Shown here piece by piece: positions 51,628 through 61,293 of a stretch of DNA of 64,000 nt. Source of the stretch: Trichinella spiralis (lineage: Eukaryota > Nematoda > Enoplea > Trichinellida > Trichinellidae). The stretch's first letter is position 1. The number at the start of each line of letters is the position of its first letter. Position numbers and translations under genes: made by a program. The notes under the pieces were generated by a model. The model was given only the letters and a program-made list of their open reading frames with translations. It searched no databases and had not been told where the DNA came from. The DNA is taken from positions 16,190,019 through 16,254,018 of the forward strand of contig CM012953.1 in assembly GCA_000181795.3 (NCBI GenBank), written 5' to 3'.

Positions 51628-52166
51628 TTTTTTGTATGCTATGCACATGTATCTTTTGATAATGGATAATAAATTTTATCATTTATGTATGCGTTTCTTT
51701 TTATTGAATAACAATTTGAACAGGCGCCAAATTTGAATCTTAAATAATGAAAGGATTTGTGATTCGTCAGGCAAGTGATCGTTGTTGTAACAATCCTGCG
51801 AAACAAAGACCATCATAACAGTGACCTGCTAATTTGATAATGCATTTCTTAGCAGCAGTAGTTTCTGACCTGACCGAACAATTGTGCACTAGTAATTGTG
51901 ACCTATTATATATATGTATATATATATATATATATGCATAGTTATCTTTTGCCCCAAAGATCAGTTGCTTAGCCATTTCATCAACTGCGACTGCTCTCTT
52001 ATCATAGCTGTCTTCTTTCTTTTATCAACAATGCATTTACTTAATGTCATACGTTATGTAAGTTGAGAATCTCGCCTATTTATCTTTACTTATGCAAATA
52101 TGAATGAAAGAATTTTGATCATACATAATAATTTTTTTAAAGATACCTCCTAGAAGACCGCAGAGA
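51628..52166. other. Spacer with poly(A) signal and AT repeat
   Basis: AATAAA at 51668-51673 probably ends the GTSF1-like transcript. A TATATG/TATA run lies at 51907-51936. An ATG at 51747 opens eight codons ending in CAG followed by GCAAGT, a possible GC-AG donor that would be in phase with the exon at 52143; this leader exon is speculative. Confidence 0.45.
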
Positions 52167-53195
52167 ATGTTGAAAGGCAAAAAGAGGTTAAAGAAAGTCA
52201 GGATAACGAAAAGAATTGTACAATATTTAAAAGTAGCGCATCATTTATTGAAAAGTAAACCTCATCATTATGTCGAATTGATGAAAATTATACACCGCTA
52301 CTGGTCAAGAAGGTAATAAATAGAATGATAAAAATTACCTATCTAATTTTCAAGGGCATTTCATATTTCAGATATAATAGAATTCGCTTTATCAAGAAGA
52401 TTGGCGGTCTTTGTCAAGATTATCCCGATTTAATTAGTGGCTTGGTATTATTTTTTCCTACAGGTTACAGGATTTACGTTCACAATGGGAATGTTCACTA
52501 TTACAGTAGAAAAGCTACTTTTCCAAAAATATTTTGGAAGGTAAAAAATTTCCTTCAATAAAAAAGTAATGTATTTTTTAAAAAAAAAGATTTTTCGTCC
52601 ATGTTATAGGCTGATCTTATTGGCGAGGTTAAACTGTCGTTGTTGGATTTATCTCCTGATGCCATTCGTAAAAATGATAAAGCGCTGAAAGAGATGGAAG
52701 AGTGTGTTCGTTATGTGAAAGTATGTTCTGAGGAAGATATGTTTTTTCTTCTTTAAATTTTCCAAGGAAATGATTTTATTTCAGCATCGATATTCGCCAA
52801 TAATTTTCCAAACCCTCTCCGAGGTGTTGACCGACTACAAGTATGGGCGTATGTCTAACATGGACGGCAAAGAATGTATTGCTTATGAAAAGCTGTATGG
52901 GATATTTCAATGTGATTCAAGACTGAACGATCTGGTATCCATATTTGTCAACGTCGCTTGCATTGTCGACAAAAAAGCATGGAATCGAATTTTCAAAGTA
53001 AATAAACACGCAAACGTATATTCCCACGTACGTATAATGATGTATTTTAGCCCGACTAATTTGCACTTTGTAAGCAATGATCGACATGTGGCAGAACTTT
53101 TTTCACGCAAGAATTTATGTAAAACATTAAAAGGTGTAAATTTTGCATCTGTTTTGACTTTTTTGCACTGTACATATTCTATTATACTGTCATAG
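52167..53195 (+). CDS. Small protein with two Sin3-type PAH domains
   Basis: Predicted 278 aa from exons 52167-52312, 52372-52540, 52610-52720, 52785-53195. The first paired amphipathic helix domain covers about residues 17-85: a Y-x2-LMKIIHRYW helix, a second helix with IKKIGGLCQDYPDLI, then the SGLVLFFPTGYRIYV ending that matches the Sin3 pattern of DL-x2-GF-x2-FLP-x-GY. A second, more diverged PAH-like block lies around 143-200 (QTLSEVLTDYKYG, then EKLYGIFQCDSRLNDLVSIF). PAH domains bind short helices of transcriptional repressors. Sin3 itself is over 1000 aa with three or four PAH domains and an HDAC-interaction region, none of which follows here. The start is the first ATG in an exon preceded by an acceptor; an upstream leader exon or fusion to the CHHC gene is possible. 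AATAAA at 53272 follows the stop. Confidence 0.72.
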
Positions 53196-53689
53196 TGAAT
53201 GGAACGTGTGATGTGTGTGAAATTTAGTCAATTACTGCGCTTAAAATGTAAATTAGAAGGGAAAGAAATGAAATAAATATTTTTTTAATTTTTTTGAACA
53301 TTATGCAGGTATATGATACTGCAATAAATGCATATGTATTTTAATAAATCCCATTATATATTTGGCGTATATACTGCAATACATTAATGATCGCTGAAAA
53401 GCGATTTTTTAATGAATTTAATGAATTCAATTTTAATGACATGATTATTTTAATAATCCAACAGTAATTAAATTATTAGCTAAAGCATTTAGCGGCACAC
53501 TTTCCACATATAAGTAGACCTATTTGATGACTTTCAAAATTGTTATTATCAATTTTTTTGCACGGGATGGTCCACTTTTCAACGCGTTTTTTTATTGGTC
53601 GTTGACCGCGCTATTTTATTGGACCGTCAAGTCGTTGTCTTATTGGTTTTCTTTGTCTAATTGCTCATTGATTCAAATCTTTCCCTTGT
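53196..53689. other. 3' flank of the PAH gene and edge of the transposon block
   Basis: Begins with the PAH gene 3' UTR (AATAAA at 53272-53277). From about 53590 to 53650, three ATTGG words (CCAAT on the other strand) sit within 50 bases, next to GC-richer text, and may belong to the end of the MULE copy that starts here. Confidence 0.45.
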
Positions 53690-54504
53690 GATTAGAAGTA
53701 ATATTTGTTCATTGCATAGGTTCAAATATTCCAGTTAGGATTATGTAACAGTAAATAGTAGGGACGCAACATTAATAATGGAAATATTTATTATTCCAAA
53801 ATTGTCTGTTTGAAGTTTTGTCATTCATTGAAATTTTGTTTATTCAAATATATCATTTGTGGTGAAGTTTGTACTTTTTCATGATCAGTATTTCTGAAAA
53901 TATTTTTTATCACTGTTCTCTATTTTATTGTACGAAACTGACGTTATATCAAATGCGATAGTAATAATTCAGAAAAATCAATACAAAAAAGAAGTTAAAT
54001 AGTGATTTTTATTTTTCACTAGCCAACAGGAGCAGCACAAACAGTAAAGAACAGCCAACAACAACAACGACAACAATGAAAAACAACAGTGAACGGCATG
54101 AACAAAGAGGAAACAACGAAAAAGCAAGAAACTAAATATTGCAATACAATACAGCACAATAAAATACAAACCACCAATTGGAAGGCGGCATTAAATCGGC
54201 TCCCGCGTTATGTACATTAATGAATGCTTCCAGAAAATGCTCCAGGGTACGACTACCGTTGTGTATTCACCCGTATATTGGGCAAACCCTTTGTTGCTTT
54301 TCAGCATAAACTTTGTTTACCTGTCTTATGTCACCACCGGTAGCGTTTCCTGATAGCACTTGCTGAATCAGGGTGTCCATCACACCCTGTTCTGCTATCA
54401 GGATCTGCAGCAGTTCATACAACCCGTAATGACTTTTAGCGGCTTTTCTGTTGAACCGATTGTGCCAACCTTCCAAGTGGTTATTGGTTCTAATATTTAC
54501 ATTA

Positions 54505-54508
54505 TATA
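54505..54508. repeat. Left target-site duplication TATA
   Basis: Four bases immediately outside the TGTTACGC terminus; matched by TATA at 57317-57320. Confidence 0.85.
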
Positions 54509-54529
54509 TGTTACGCTTAATGTTGAAAA

Positions 54530-54612
54530 TTGCCTATTATTGATAATAGGCAAGCGTTTTTCCTATTATTGATAATAGGCAACAGCTTTTGCCTATTATT
54601 GATAATAGGCAA
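54530..54612. repeat. Subterminal palindromes, left end (three copies)
   Basis: Near-palindromic 24-mer (half-site TTGCCTATTAT, centre, then ATAATAGGCAA) at 54530-54553, 54562-54582 (lacking the first bases) and 54589-54612, with a degenerate half-site near 54620. Units are separated by 8 or 6 bases. Probable transposase-binding or hairpin-forming subterminal repeats. Confidence 0.9.
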
Positions 54613-54724
54613 TAAGCATTTGCCTAATGTTGAAGAAAACGGCTTACGAGTCACGCTGTATGTTGAAATGATTTTATTAATGATATTTGTATTTATTATC
54701 AGAAACAAATGTATCGCACGAGGT

Positions 54725-56300
54725 TTATATATTATTGCATGACTTCCCGGGGTGACAACGAGAATTGCATAATACTCTTTTTCTGCTGCAACTGCATCGA
54801 CCAGATGAGCAGCCAGATAGGCACATGCACTTAACATATCCTTGGCCGCCCGTAGCTTTAGTTACTGCAGTTCTAAGAGGAATTTCGGTGTCAGGTACTT
54901 CATCAATTGATAGTAAAATTTCCGATATCACTTGTAAATCTGCAGCTGTAAACTTAGATGCCAATTTTCCTTCTCTGCAACCAACAGTGTACAATCCTTC
55001 ACATTCCGCCATGACAACTACTAAGAAGTTTTTAGGATCCGCAGGTCCACGATCCACGTCTGGCACTCTCACTGTACAATTCTGACCTATTTTGAGCGGT
55101 ATTAACATTTTCTTAGTTCGTCGTGTCATTTTTGCTGCTGCTCTAGTCTGCCCTAAAGCTGCTTCTTTTCGTGCTTTTATAAATGTCTCAGGAAGATGTT
55201 TCATAATACTGCTTTCATTTTCGTCATAGTTTTTTCCATCTCTGTTCAAACTATCTTCATCATTGGCTTCATGAGATGTCAAAAATTCTTCAATTTCTTC
55301 TTCTGTTTTCGCTGCATCAACTAGTGATTTTGGCAGGACGTAAGACTCCAGTCCAATTCGTGGCTCCTCTCCAAATGTCACCTTGAATGGACTTTGTCCT
55401 GTTGTTTCATGGACACTAACATTTATTTGCCATTGAACAAATTTCAGTCCCATTGACCATCTTTTGCATCCATTTTCTCGCATCCATATTGCCAGTTTGT
55501 CTTGCACAACGCCGTTTAGGCGCTCAACCGCACCTTGGCTCTGAGGATGCCTGGGTCTACCCGTGACAAGCTTCAGCTCTGGCCAACATGTTTTGAGTTC
55601 CGCAATTATGGCATTTGAAAATTCCCGACCGTTGTCGGATTGCAGAATGCTGGGAGCGCCGAACGTTAAAAAGATTTCGAGCAGCTTCGATGCCACTTCT
55701 TCCGCCCGTTTTGACTTTAGCGGACTCAAAATGCAGAACTTCGTAAAGTGATTCAAGTATGTCATGATATATTTAAAATCACCATCTGGCATGGTTTGAA
55801 AATTTATCAAGTCCACCTGGGCTCGTGACATCAAATTTGTACTAACCAGTGGTTTAACAACCAGGCTTTTTGGAAGCTTTCTGGCCCTCTTCTTGTGGCA
55901 TTCTTCACAAAATGTGAGAAACAAATGGCAAGCTTCTTGTGTGACGTTCGCCCATTTATTCTGTGCTTCTCTAAATGTTTTTTTTCTCCACCATGGCCAA
56001 TTTTTTGGTGAGCATCATTGATAACATCAAACATTTCTTCAATAGAGGCGATGCATCTTATTGCCTCATTCTTGCCCAAGCGAATTAGTTTATTTTCTTC
56101 GCCGATTTTTAAAACTCCATACCGATTTTTTAAATTATAATCACGAGCAGATTTTGGACCATCTGACTGGATTCGCAAAATGTCAGTAATAATTTTATCT
56201 CGCTGTGAAATTGGAAAAATCGTTCCATTCTGTCATTTTTCCTTGATCAGAGCACGGAGCTTTCCTTCAAACACAGCCTTTCTATCCATCAGAACTTCAA
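54725..56300 (-). pseudogene. Integrase of the Ginger/KRBA2-like element
   Basis: Retroviral-type integrase, domesticated in vertebrates as KRBA2-like genes. The main open frame 55924-54725 (399 aa) holds the catalytic core with D38 in VDLINF, D97 in SDNGREF and E134 in AVERLNG (36 residues between the last two). A C-terminal beta-type region follows and then a Cys-rich tail of eight cysteines (residues about 368-397, pattern CMCLSGC...CSCS...C...CHPGKSC). The N-terminal zinc-binding half (HQKIGHGGE) is in another frame at 56178-55831; the shift maps to a run of eight A near 55980-55990. A further in-frame TGA lies near 56240, with homologous-looking coding text continuing to about 56300. Unless a short intron explains these breaks, this copy is inactive. 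Confidence 0.85.
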
Positions 56301-57174
56301 CAAATGAGGAAATGGTTGAATGTTACTTCCTGATTATACGTATAATCATGCTCCAACGATTTGTAGCTGAACTTGTTGCTACTATATTTGATGTGGACTT
56401 CCGGGTTTGATGTCAGAAAAGTGGATAATATGTCTGCAAAATTTGAAATGTGGTGCCAACACTTTTAATTAATCCACAAATGGCACCAAAACTTACGCTA
56501 AAGACTGCGATGCTGAATGCCCATTGAAATAAAAAAAATTTTAATCGTGTCCTTCGATTTGGTGCCGTTCAATTTTTTATGCTGGCATCATCAAATGGTT
56601 TATATGGCATTTTATCAAAAGCGTCTATTTCTATTTCTATTTGTAACGATTGAAGAAAACTGTTCTAAGAAGTGTCAACTAACAGTGATAGCTGCTTGGC
56701 GACTTCCTTGTGAACTTCATGATGCTGACAGAACAGCGATGACAAATTTCGCATTTAGAAGGGATAGTAACAGCTCATCTCCTGCGAGCAAGACCGCTGC
56801 AGATCTTAAGGCCTAAACGTAATGATATTTGCACGTAGCCATTTGCCAAGCAGTTTGCCAAGCTCACGTGGACATTTCCTGCATTCAAGTACGCAGGGTC
56901 GTTGCACAGTTCACAAAAAAAACTGCAGAAATTAGTGTGTTCAGTGTGGCAAAGGGCTTCACCAGATAGGTTTCCTAATATATCATCAGCAGCTCAATAT
57001 CATGATAGCAGACACTGCAGTGTACAATATTCCCAAATGAGTACATGAGAAAAAATGACTTTCAAATTATTTTTTCATAATGATTTTTTATTTATATCTT
57101 AACTAACTCTCAAGGACTGTATCTACAAAATTAAGTATTCACTACAACTGGATTACAATTCAGTCACTAAAGGG
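56301..57174. other. 5' part of the Ginger-like element, no clear coding
   Basis: Between the integrase start and the right inverted repeat. A 99-codon plus-strand frame (56517-56816) has no recognisable domain. An ACTTCCGGGTTT word near 56397 resembles the region upstream of the MULE at 1865-1940. Likely promoter or UTR of the element. Confidence 0.5.
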
Positions 57175-57242
57175 TTAATAAAATCATTTCAACATACAGC
57201 GTGACTCGTAAGCCGTTTTTTTCAACATTAGGCAAATGCTTA

Positions 57243-57295
57243 TTGCCTATTATCAATAATAGGCAAAACGCTTGCCTATTATCAATAATAGGCAA
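57243..57295. repeat. Subterminal palindromes, right end (two copies)
   Basis: Two copies of the same 24-mer at 57243-57266 and 57272-57295 inside the right terminal inverted repeat, one fewer than on the left. Confidence 0.9.
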
Positions 57296-57316
57296 TTTTC
57301 AACATTAAGCGTAACA

Positions 57317-57320
57317 TATA
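57317..57320. repeat. Right target-site duplication TATA
   Basis: Four bases immediately outside the GCGTAACA terminus; matched by TATA at 54505-54508. Confidence 0.85.
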
Positions 57321-58427
57321 CATTCCAAAGCGGCAGTCGCTCGTCGGTCATTCACTCCTGCCGAAAGTATTGGAATAAAGCGGCTAAAGTACCCGTAGTG
57401 CCTGCTTCAAGCAGTCTAACACCCGGTACAGGGAGGAAAGCCGTGGCCAGAAGCATTCTTATCTTTCTTCTTGTTGCTTCTTCCATTCGATATCGTGATT
57501 TCAGTCCCAGCTCACCGACTTTCCTATGTACCGCCTGGTAGAAGTGGAAGTAACAACCTTGTACCCGCGTGTTCGGGAAGTAGCCCTGAATCACGGGTAT
57601 CAGGGCCGTTTCAAAATCACAAATTATAGTTTCTGGATTAAGATTGACCCTGAGGACTGCCGCTTTGTTTTAGTAAAGCTTGAAATATAAACCTGCATGT
57701 TACAATATCAGTTGCTGTTGATTCAATCAAACAGTTTTTGATAAAATTTGGGTACAACCTTGAAAGTACCATCCAATGCCCAGGTTCGCATGGCTGCCAG
57801 CAGTCTAATGTTGTAACCCGTAGCAAATACCAGTATGTGCCTCGATGAACGCTGCCACAATAAAAAATCATCACCGGCCTTCGTTGTTCTAAACGGGACC
57901 GGGATTTTCAGGTCCCGACGATGATTGGGCAGTTTTGGGAATCGCTTTACCCGGTGGCCGTACATCGCGGACTTTACCCGTTTAAAGGTAGGAAATTAGC
58001 CAGATGTTGATGGCTCGGCGGATGCTTCATCACCATGAATAGCCAGGATGGGTTTCATTTCTTTCGCGCTGCGCTTTGTCAAAACCGCCCTCTTTTCCAT
58101 TTTGTAGGCCAAGTGTTCATCCACGGAGCAGCTTTCGATGTGATCATTCCGCTTGATAACCGATGTCACATCAAGGTTGGTCCATATGGCACCATTGCAG
58201 CCCTTTTTATCCTATACCAAAATAATCTAACCCTTAATGACGAAGAAAACCAACTGTACATTTAGCACATACTTTCGAGCACCTCCAATATTTCTGTCTG
58301 CCGGCACGTTTTAATTTATATATCCTGCCTACCATACCACCGAATTGGACCAAATCCCGCAACAACTTGGTACAAGATGCAACTCAGGTACATCAGCCAT
58401 AAGGAACAGAATAGAAAATGTTTTGAA

Positions 58428-58490
58428 TAACTCTGAGTTGAAGAGGAGAGGGGAAATGGGATCTCACTGTTGGACTCCCTGATTAACCGT
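58428..58490 (-). pseudogene. Short R2-type reverse transcriptase scrap
   Basis: About 60 bases match the QGDPISPLLFNS segment of the R2-like RT at 59580-59625, with an insertion and a stop. It abuts the truncated 5' end of the MULE copy at 53690-58433. Confidence 0.7.
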
Positions 58491-58834
58491 TTAGTTACCG
58501 AATTGCGATCCAGTTGGAGTGGATACTCAATTTTGCAGCTATTAAGACCTTGAGTGTAAGGTAAGATCTAAATGAAAAATGGTTTTGAAATAATAATTAG
58601 GTTGTTTTATCACGTTCCCATTCGGGAACATTGGACACTACGGTGTCTGCATGAAAACAGTATACGGTGTTTATTTCTATACAATTCATCACTCCTGAAT
58701 AGTAAACATAGTGGAAAAAACAGTTACACAATAGTATTAAGATATCTCAGATATAAGTCACAGTTACTGATGATATACTGGGAAACATATCTGATGCAGC
58801 CGTTTGCCACACTGAACACAAGTTTTATTTGCAA
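58491..58834. other. Unassigned sequence between transposon fragments
   Basis: The 3' end of the RT open frame reads through part of this stretch (58724-58834) but no longer resembles R2 protein. No other homology recognised. Confidence 0.4.
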
Positions 58835-60324
58835 ACTACGCAGGGACTTTTGGTGTCGCGGCATGCTGGTTATGGCTTGTGATGTCGTGTCGGCACTGCT
58901 CATTATGCTGTTGGTGCCGACAGCGACGCGTGCAGTGTGTTGCGTGCGAAGCGGGCGCAGGCCTAGCCCGCCGTCCTTAACAGGCATGGTGAGGAACATG
59001 TTGCTCATGCCTGTGTGCGGGAGGTGCAGGAAGCGTTTGACCGTTTGCCTAATGGAGGCATCAACCTCCTCTAGTACTCTCCTACCCACCCCGGGGAAAC
59101 CCAGCTTGTATTCCATCGCGGGAATTAAGTAGTCCCGCACAGTGGCAAGTTTCCGTGCGGGTTTTAGGGGGGCTTTGCGGATCCTCTCCAGGGTCCCTTC
59201 CAGTGTGTCTAAGTTGAAAGATGGCTTGCCGTCTGGAGTTATGGAGACCCCCAAGACTTTGATGAGTTCCCCAGGGCCCGCCATCAGAATATAGATGTGT
59301 TCCTCTCCGGCGTCAGGGACCTTAAATGCTTTGGAGGTATCTTGTACTAATGATTTGGTTTTCGGCGTGCGGACGAAGCGGATACCTTTGCACCTTTTAA
59401 TATTTACTCCAAGACCCCTCTCGTTGACGAAGTCGTGGGTGATGGAGAGAAGTTTCTCCATTCCCCTGCGACTGCTACTGACTAGAGTTACGTCGTCCGC
59501 AAACGCCAGCGTTACGACCTTATTGCTGCCAATTTTATAACCCACTCCACTTTGTTCGAGGAGCTCTATCAACTCGTCCATGACCGAGTTGAAGAGGAGG
59601 GGGGAAATAGGGTCTCCCTGGTTAATTTCTATTTTATTACTAAATACCCCTCCATCTCCCTTGATAACGATCGTGCTTCCGGTGACCATTTCCCAGATGA
59701 GTGCACGTGAATCGGTGTCGAGTCCATGCATGCGGAGGGCTCGATCGATTGACGAGTGATTGACTGTGCCGAATGCCTTGGCGAAATCTACACAGACGAT
59801 GTTCAGTTTCTTCCCGGACTTGTGCGCCTCTCTGACGATGGTCGTAAGGGTAGTGATATTGTCAAAGGCGCCATCCGTGCCTGACCGGAAGGCCTTTTGA
59901 CGGGGTTGGAGGGAAATGCAATTTCCAAGCCGCCTCGTTACAATTTTGCTGAAGAGCCGGTATACACATGAAGCGATAGTTACTGGTCGGTAGTCTTCAG
60001 CGTCGGGTCGGGGATTATCGGTTTTGGGGATGAGAGTGGTGCGACAATCCTTAAGTTGTGGGGGGGGATGTACCTTGCGAGAAGAAAGCAGTTAAAGGCA
60101 GTCGCAAGGCACACCGGGTCACATTTTCGGAGGTGTGACACCTGAACTCCGTCGAGGCCTGCCGACGTTTTTGCAGACATAAATTTGAAGTGCAGCGTAA
60201 CCTCGTCTGCCGAAATGGGGGACAGAATATTTTCTGAGTTGTGGGGGGGGGGGAATCGTTTTGATTGGTAGGGTGCGGAGTCAGCGACTTCGATTGGGCA
60301 GCTCACATTAGAAAGGGGCTGATT
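58835..60324 (-). mobile_element. R2-clade LINE fragment (reverse transcriptase)
   Basis: Non-LTR retrotransposon, truncated at both ends. Starting at about 60324 it encodes the region before RT motif 1 (ISADEVTLHFK, SAGLDGVQVSHLRK), then after a frameshift near 60007 the fingers and palm. The frame 59731-58724 carries QGDPISPLLFN and the catalytic FADD box (LAFADDVTLVSSS), then GVSITPDGKP and the thumb region (ARKLATVRDYLIPAMEYKLG). The N-terminal zinc fingers and the restriction-like endonuclease expected at the C-terminus are absent. Closely similar to the partial copy at 63465-64000. R2-type assignment rests on RT text only. Confidence 0.85.
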
Positions 60325-61038
60325 TTTTTTTGTTTCCGCTTTATGAAGGTACCTGGTTCGCAATCCAAGCTCTGCCACTTTCCGCAGAACTGCTTGGCAG
60401 AAGTGAAAATAGCAACCTTGCATTTGAACGCCCGGGAACGATGCCTGCACCGCAGGGATAAGAGCAGTTTCGAAATCGCAAATCACAGTTTGCGGCTGAA
60501 AGACAACCCCTAACGCTGCCGCTTTTAAAATTAAATTATCGAAAATTTCATATGTTGGGAGATCTCTTCTAACTGTTAAACAATATACAAGTGGTATTAA
60601 TTTACCTTCTTTAAACACATGAATGCTGAACATCTGATGGTACCATTCAGGAACAATTTTAAATGTTCCATCCATGCACCAGACAGTATGTCCAGCCAAC
60701 TCCCGTATATTTTCATCTGTACAAAATATTAAAACAGAATTATGTACATTATTATACATCAAAAACTGCCGGCCAGACTTCGTAACACGCCAGTGTGCTG
60801 GAATTTCCAGCTGCTGGCGGTGGTGGAAAACGTTTGGCCCGGCTTCTGTACAAGGCCGCTTCCACTTTTTTGTATGTTGGAAACTGACCAGCAGTTTCCA
60901 AACTGGTGGATGCACTGCTGCATTCCTCCCCGTATATTTGCGGCACCGTCTTTGTTTCTTCCCCTGCGCGGCGTTTAAGAGTATTTCTCTTTTCAATTCT
61001 ATACAAAACAGACTCGTCGGCAGTGCACGTTTCTGCAT
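59980..61038 (-). pseudogene. Chimeric open frame: MULE transposase fused to R2-like RT
   Basis: A continuous 352-codon frame. Residues 70-238 are MULE transposase (D123 in CMDGTFKIVP, D188 in ICDFETALIPA, GCYFHFCQAV). From about residue 239, just after an A-run, it becomes R2-like RT text (ISADEVTLHFK onward). It arises from the LINE landing in the MULE gene in a compatible phase. The fusion has no catalytic Glu and no FADD box, so neither activity is expected. Upstream of residue 70 the frame is a shadow of the true MULE frame at 61108-60830. Confidence 0.85.
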
Positions 61039-61293
61039 GCGGTGCTGTTCTCAAAACAGTGTTTACTTCGAGGTTGGTGTAAACTGTACCTCTACATCCA
61101 CTTCTCACCTGCATGAGAAATCAGAATGCTGACTGATAAAAATAGCATATTATAATAATGAAATATTATTTACCCGTTGGCAAACCCACTGTTTGTCTTC
61201 AAAATTTGTGTGTCTTAGGAGGTGAACTCTACCTTCATACACTAAGTTGTAGTTATTTCGATTATTTAAAACCAAATGCAAATCAGCAGCCAT
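60325..61293 (-). pseudogene. MULE transposase 5' half with spliced FLYWCH exon
   Basis: Minus strand. Exon 1, 61293-61174, gives 40 codons from MAADLHLVL through YEGRVHLLRHTNF to WVCQR. A 65-nt GT-AG intron follows, and exon 2 starts at 61108 (VRSGCRGTVYTNLEVNTV). The exon 2 frame is open to 60752, but transposase homology switches frame near 60830 (between RAKRFPPPP and the downstream QQLEIPAHW), a frameshift. The gene is cut off at 60324 by the R2-like fragment. A diverged subfamily relative to the copies at 2169 and 58397. It supplies the clearest view of the conserved FLYWCH intron. Confidence 0.85.

Larger units (their letters stand above)
54509..57316 (-). mobile_element. Ginger/KRBA2-like DNA transposon with integrase, TSD TATA
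   Basis: 2808-bp element inserted in the MULE. Ends are TGTTACGC and GCGTAACA, flanked on both sides by TATA (54505-54508 and 57317-57320), a 4-bp target duplication. Terminal inverted repeats are about 170 bp on the left (54509-54680) and 142 bp on the right (57175-57316), the difference being one extra palindromic unit. It encodes a retrovirus-like integrase on the minus strand with a Cys-rich tail and no gag, protease or RT. The 4-bp TSD, TGT terminus and integrase-only content match the Ginger superfamily of cut-and-paste elements. The empty site reconstructs the sequence expected from the intact MULE copy at that point. Confidence 0.9.
53690..58433 (-). pseudogene. MULE transposase pseudogene split by a Ginger-like element
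   Basis: Minus-strand MULE copy, 5' end near 58433 and 3' end near 53690, interrupted at 54508/57317. From the 5' side: an ATG and FLYWCH exon (58397 down to about 58260, frame broken), the N-terminal region, the block at 57965-57723 (HRVKRFPKLPNHRRDL, then WALDGTFKVVP with the first catalytic Asp), then 57594-57352 with QGCYFHF, keeping the C-x2-H motif. After the insertion, 54476-54267 has EGWHNRFNRKAAK with the catalytic Glu, then the TATTG-rich tail. The segment for the second Asp (around 57630) is out of frame with its neighbours. The flanks of the insertion read straight into one another as in the MULE at 2169-3816. Confidence 0.9.

Noticed and set aside
54530-54612. CRISPR-like array of short repeats
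   Set aside because: Repeats are 24-bp palindromes separated by only 6-8 bases, are mirrored at the other end of a transposon, and the genome is eukaryotic.
58035-58265. 76-codon plus-strand frame in the MULE block
   Set aside because: Antisense to the MULE transposase N-terminal region; shadow frame.
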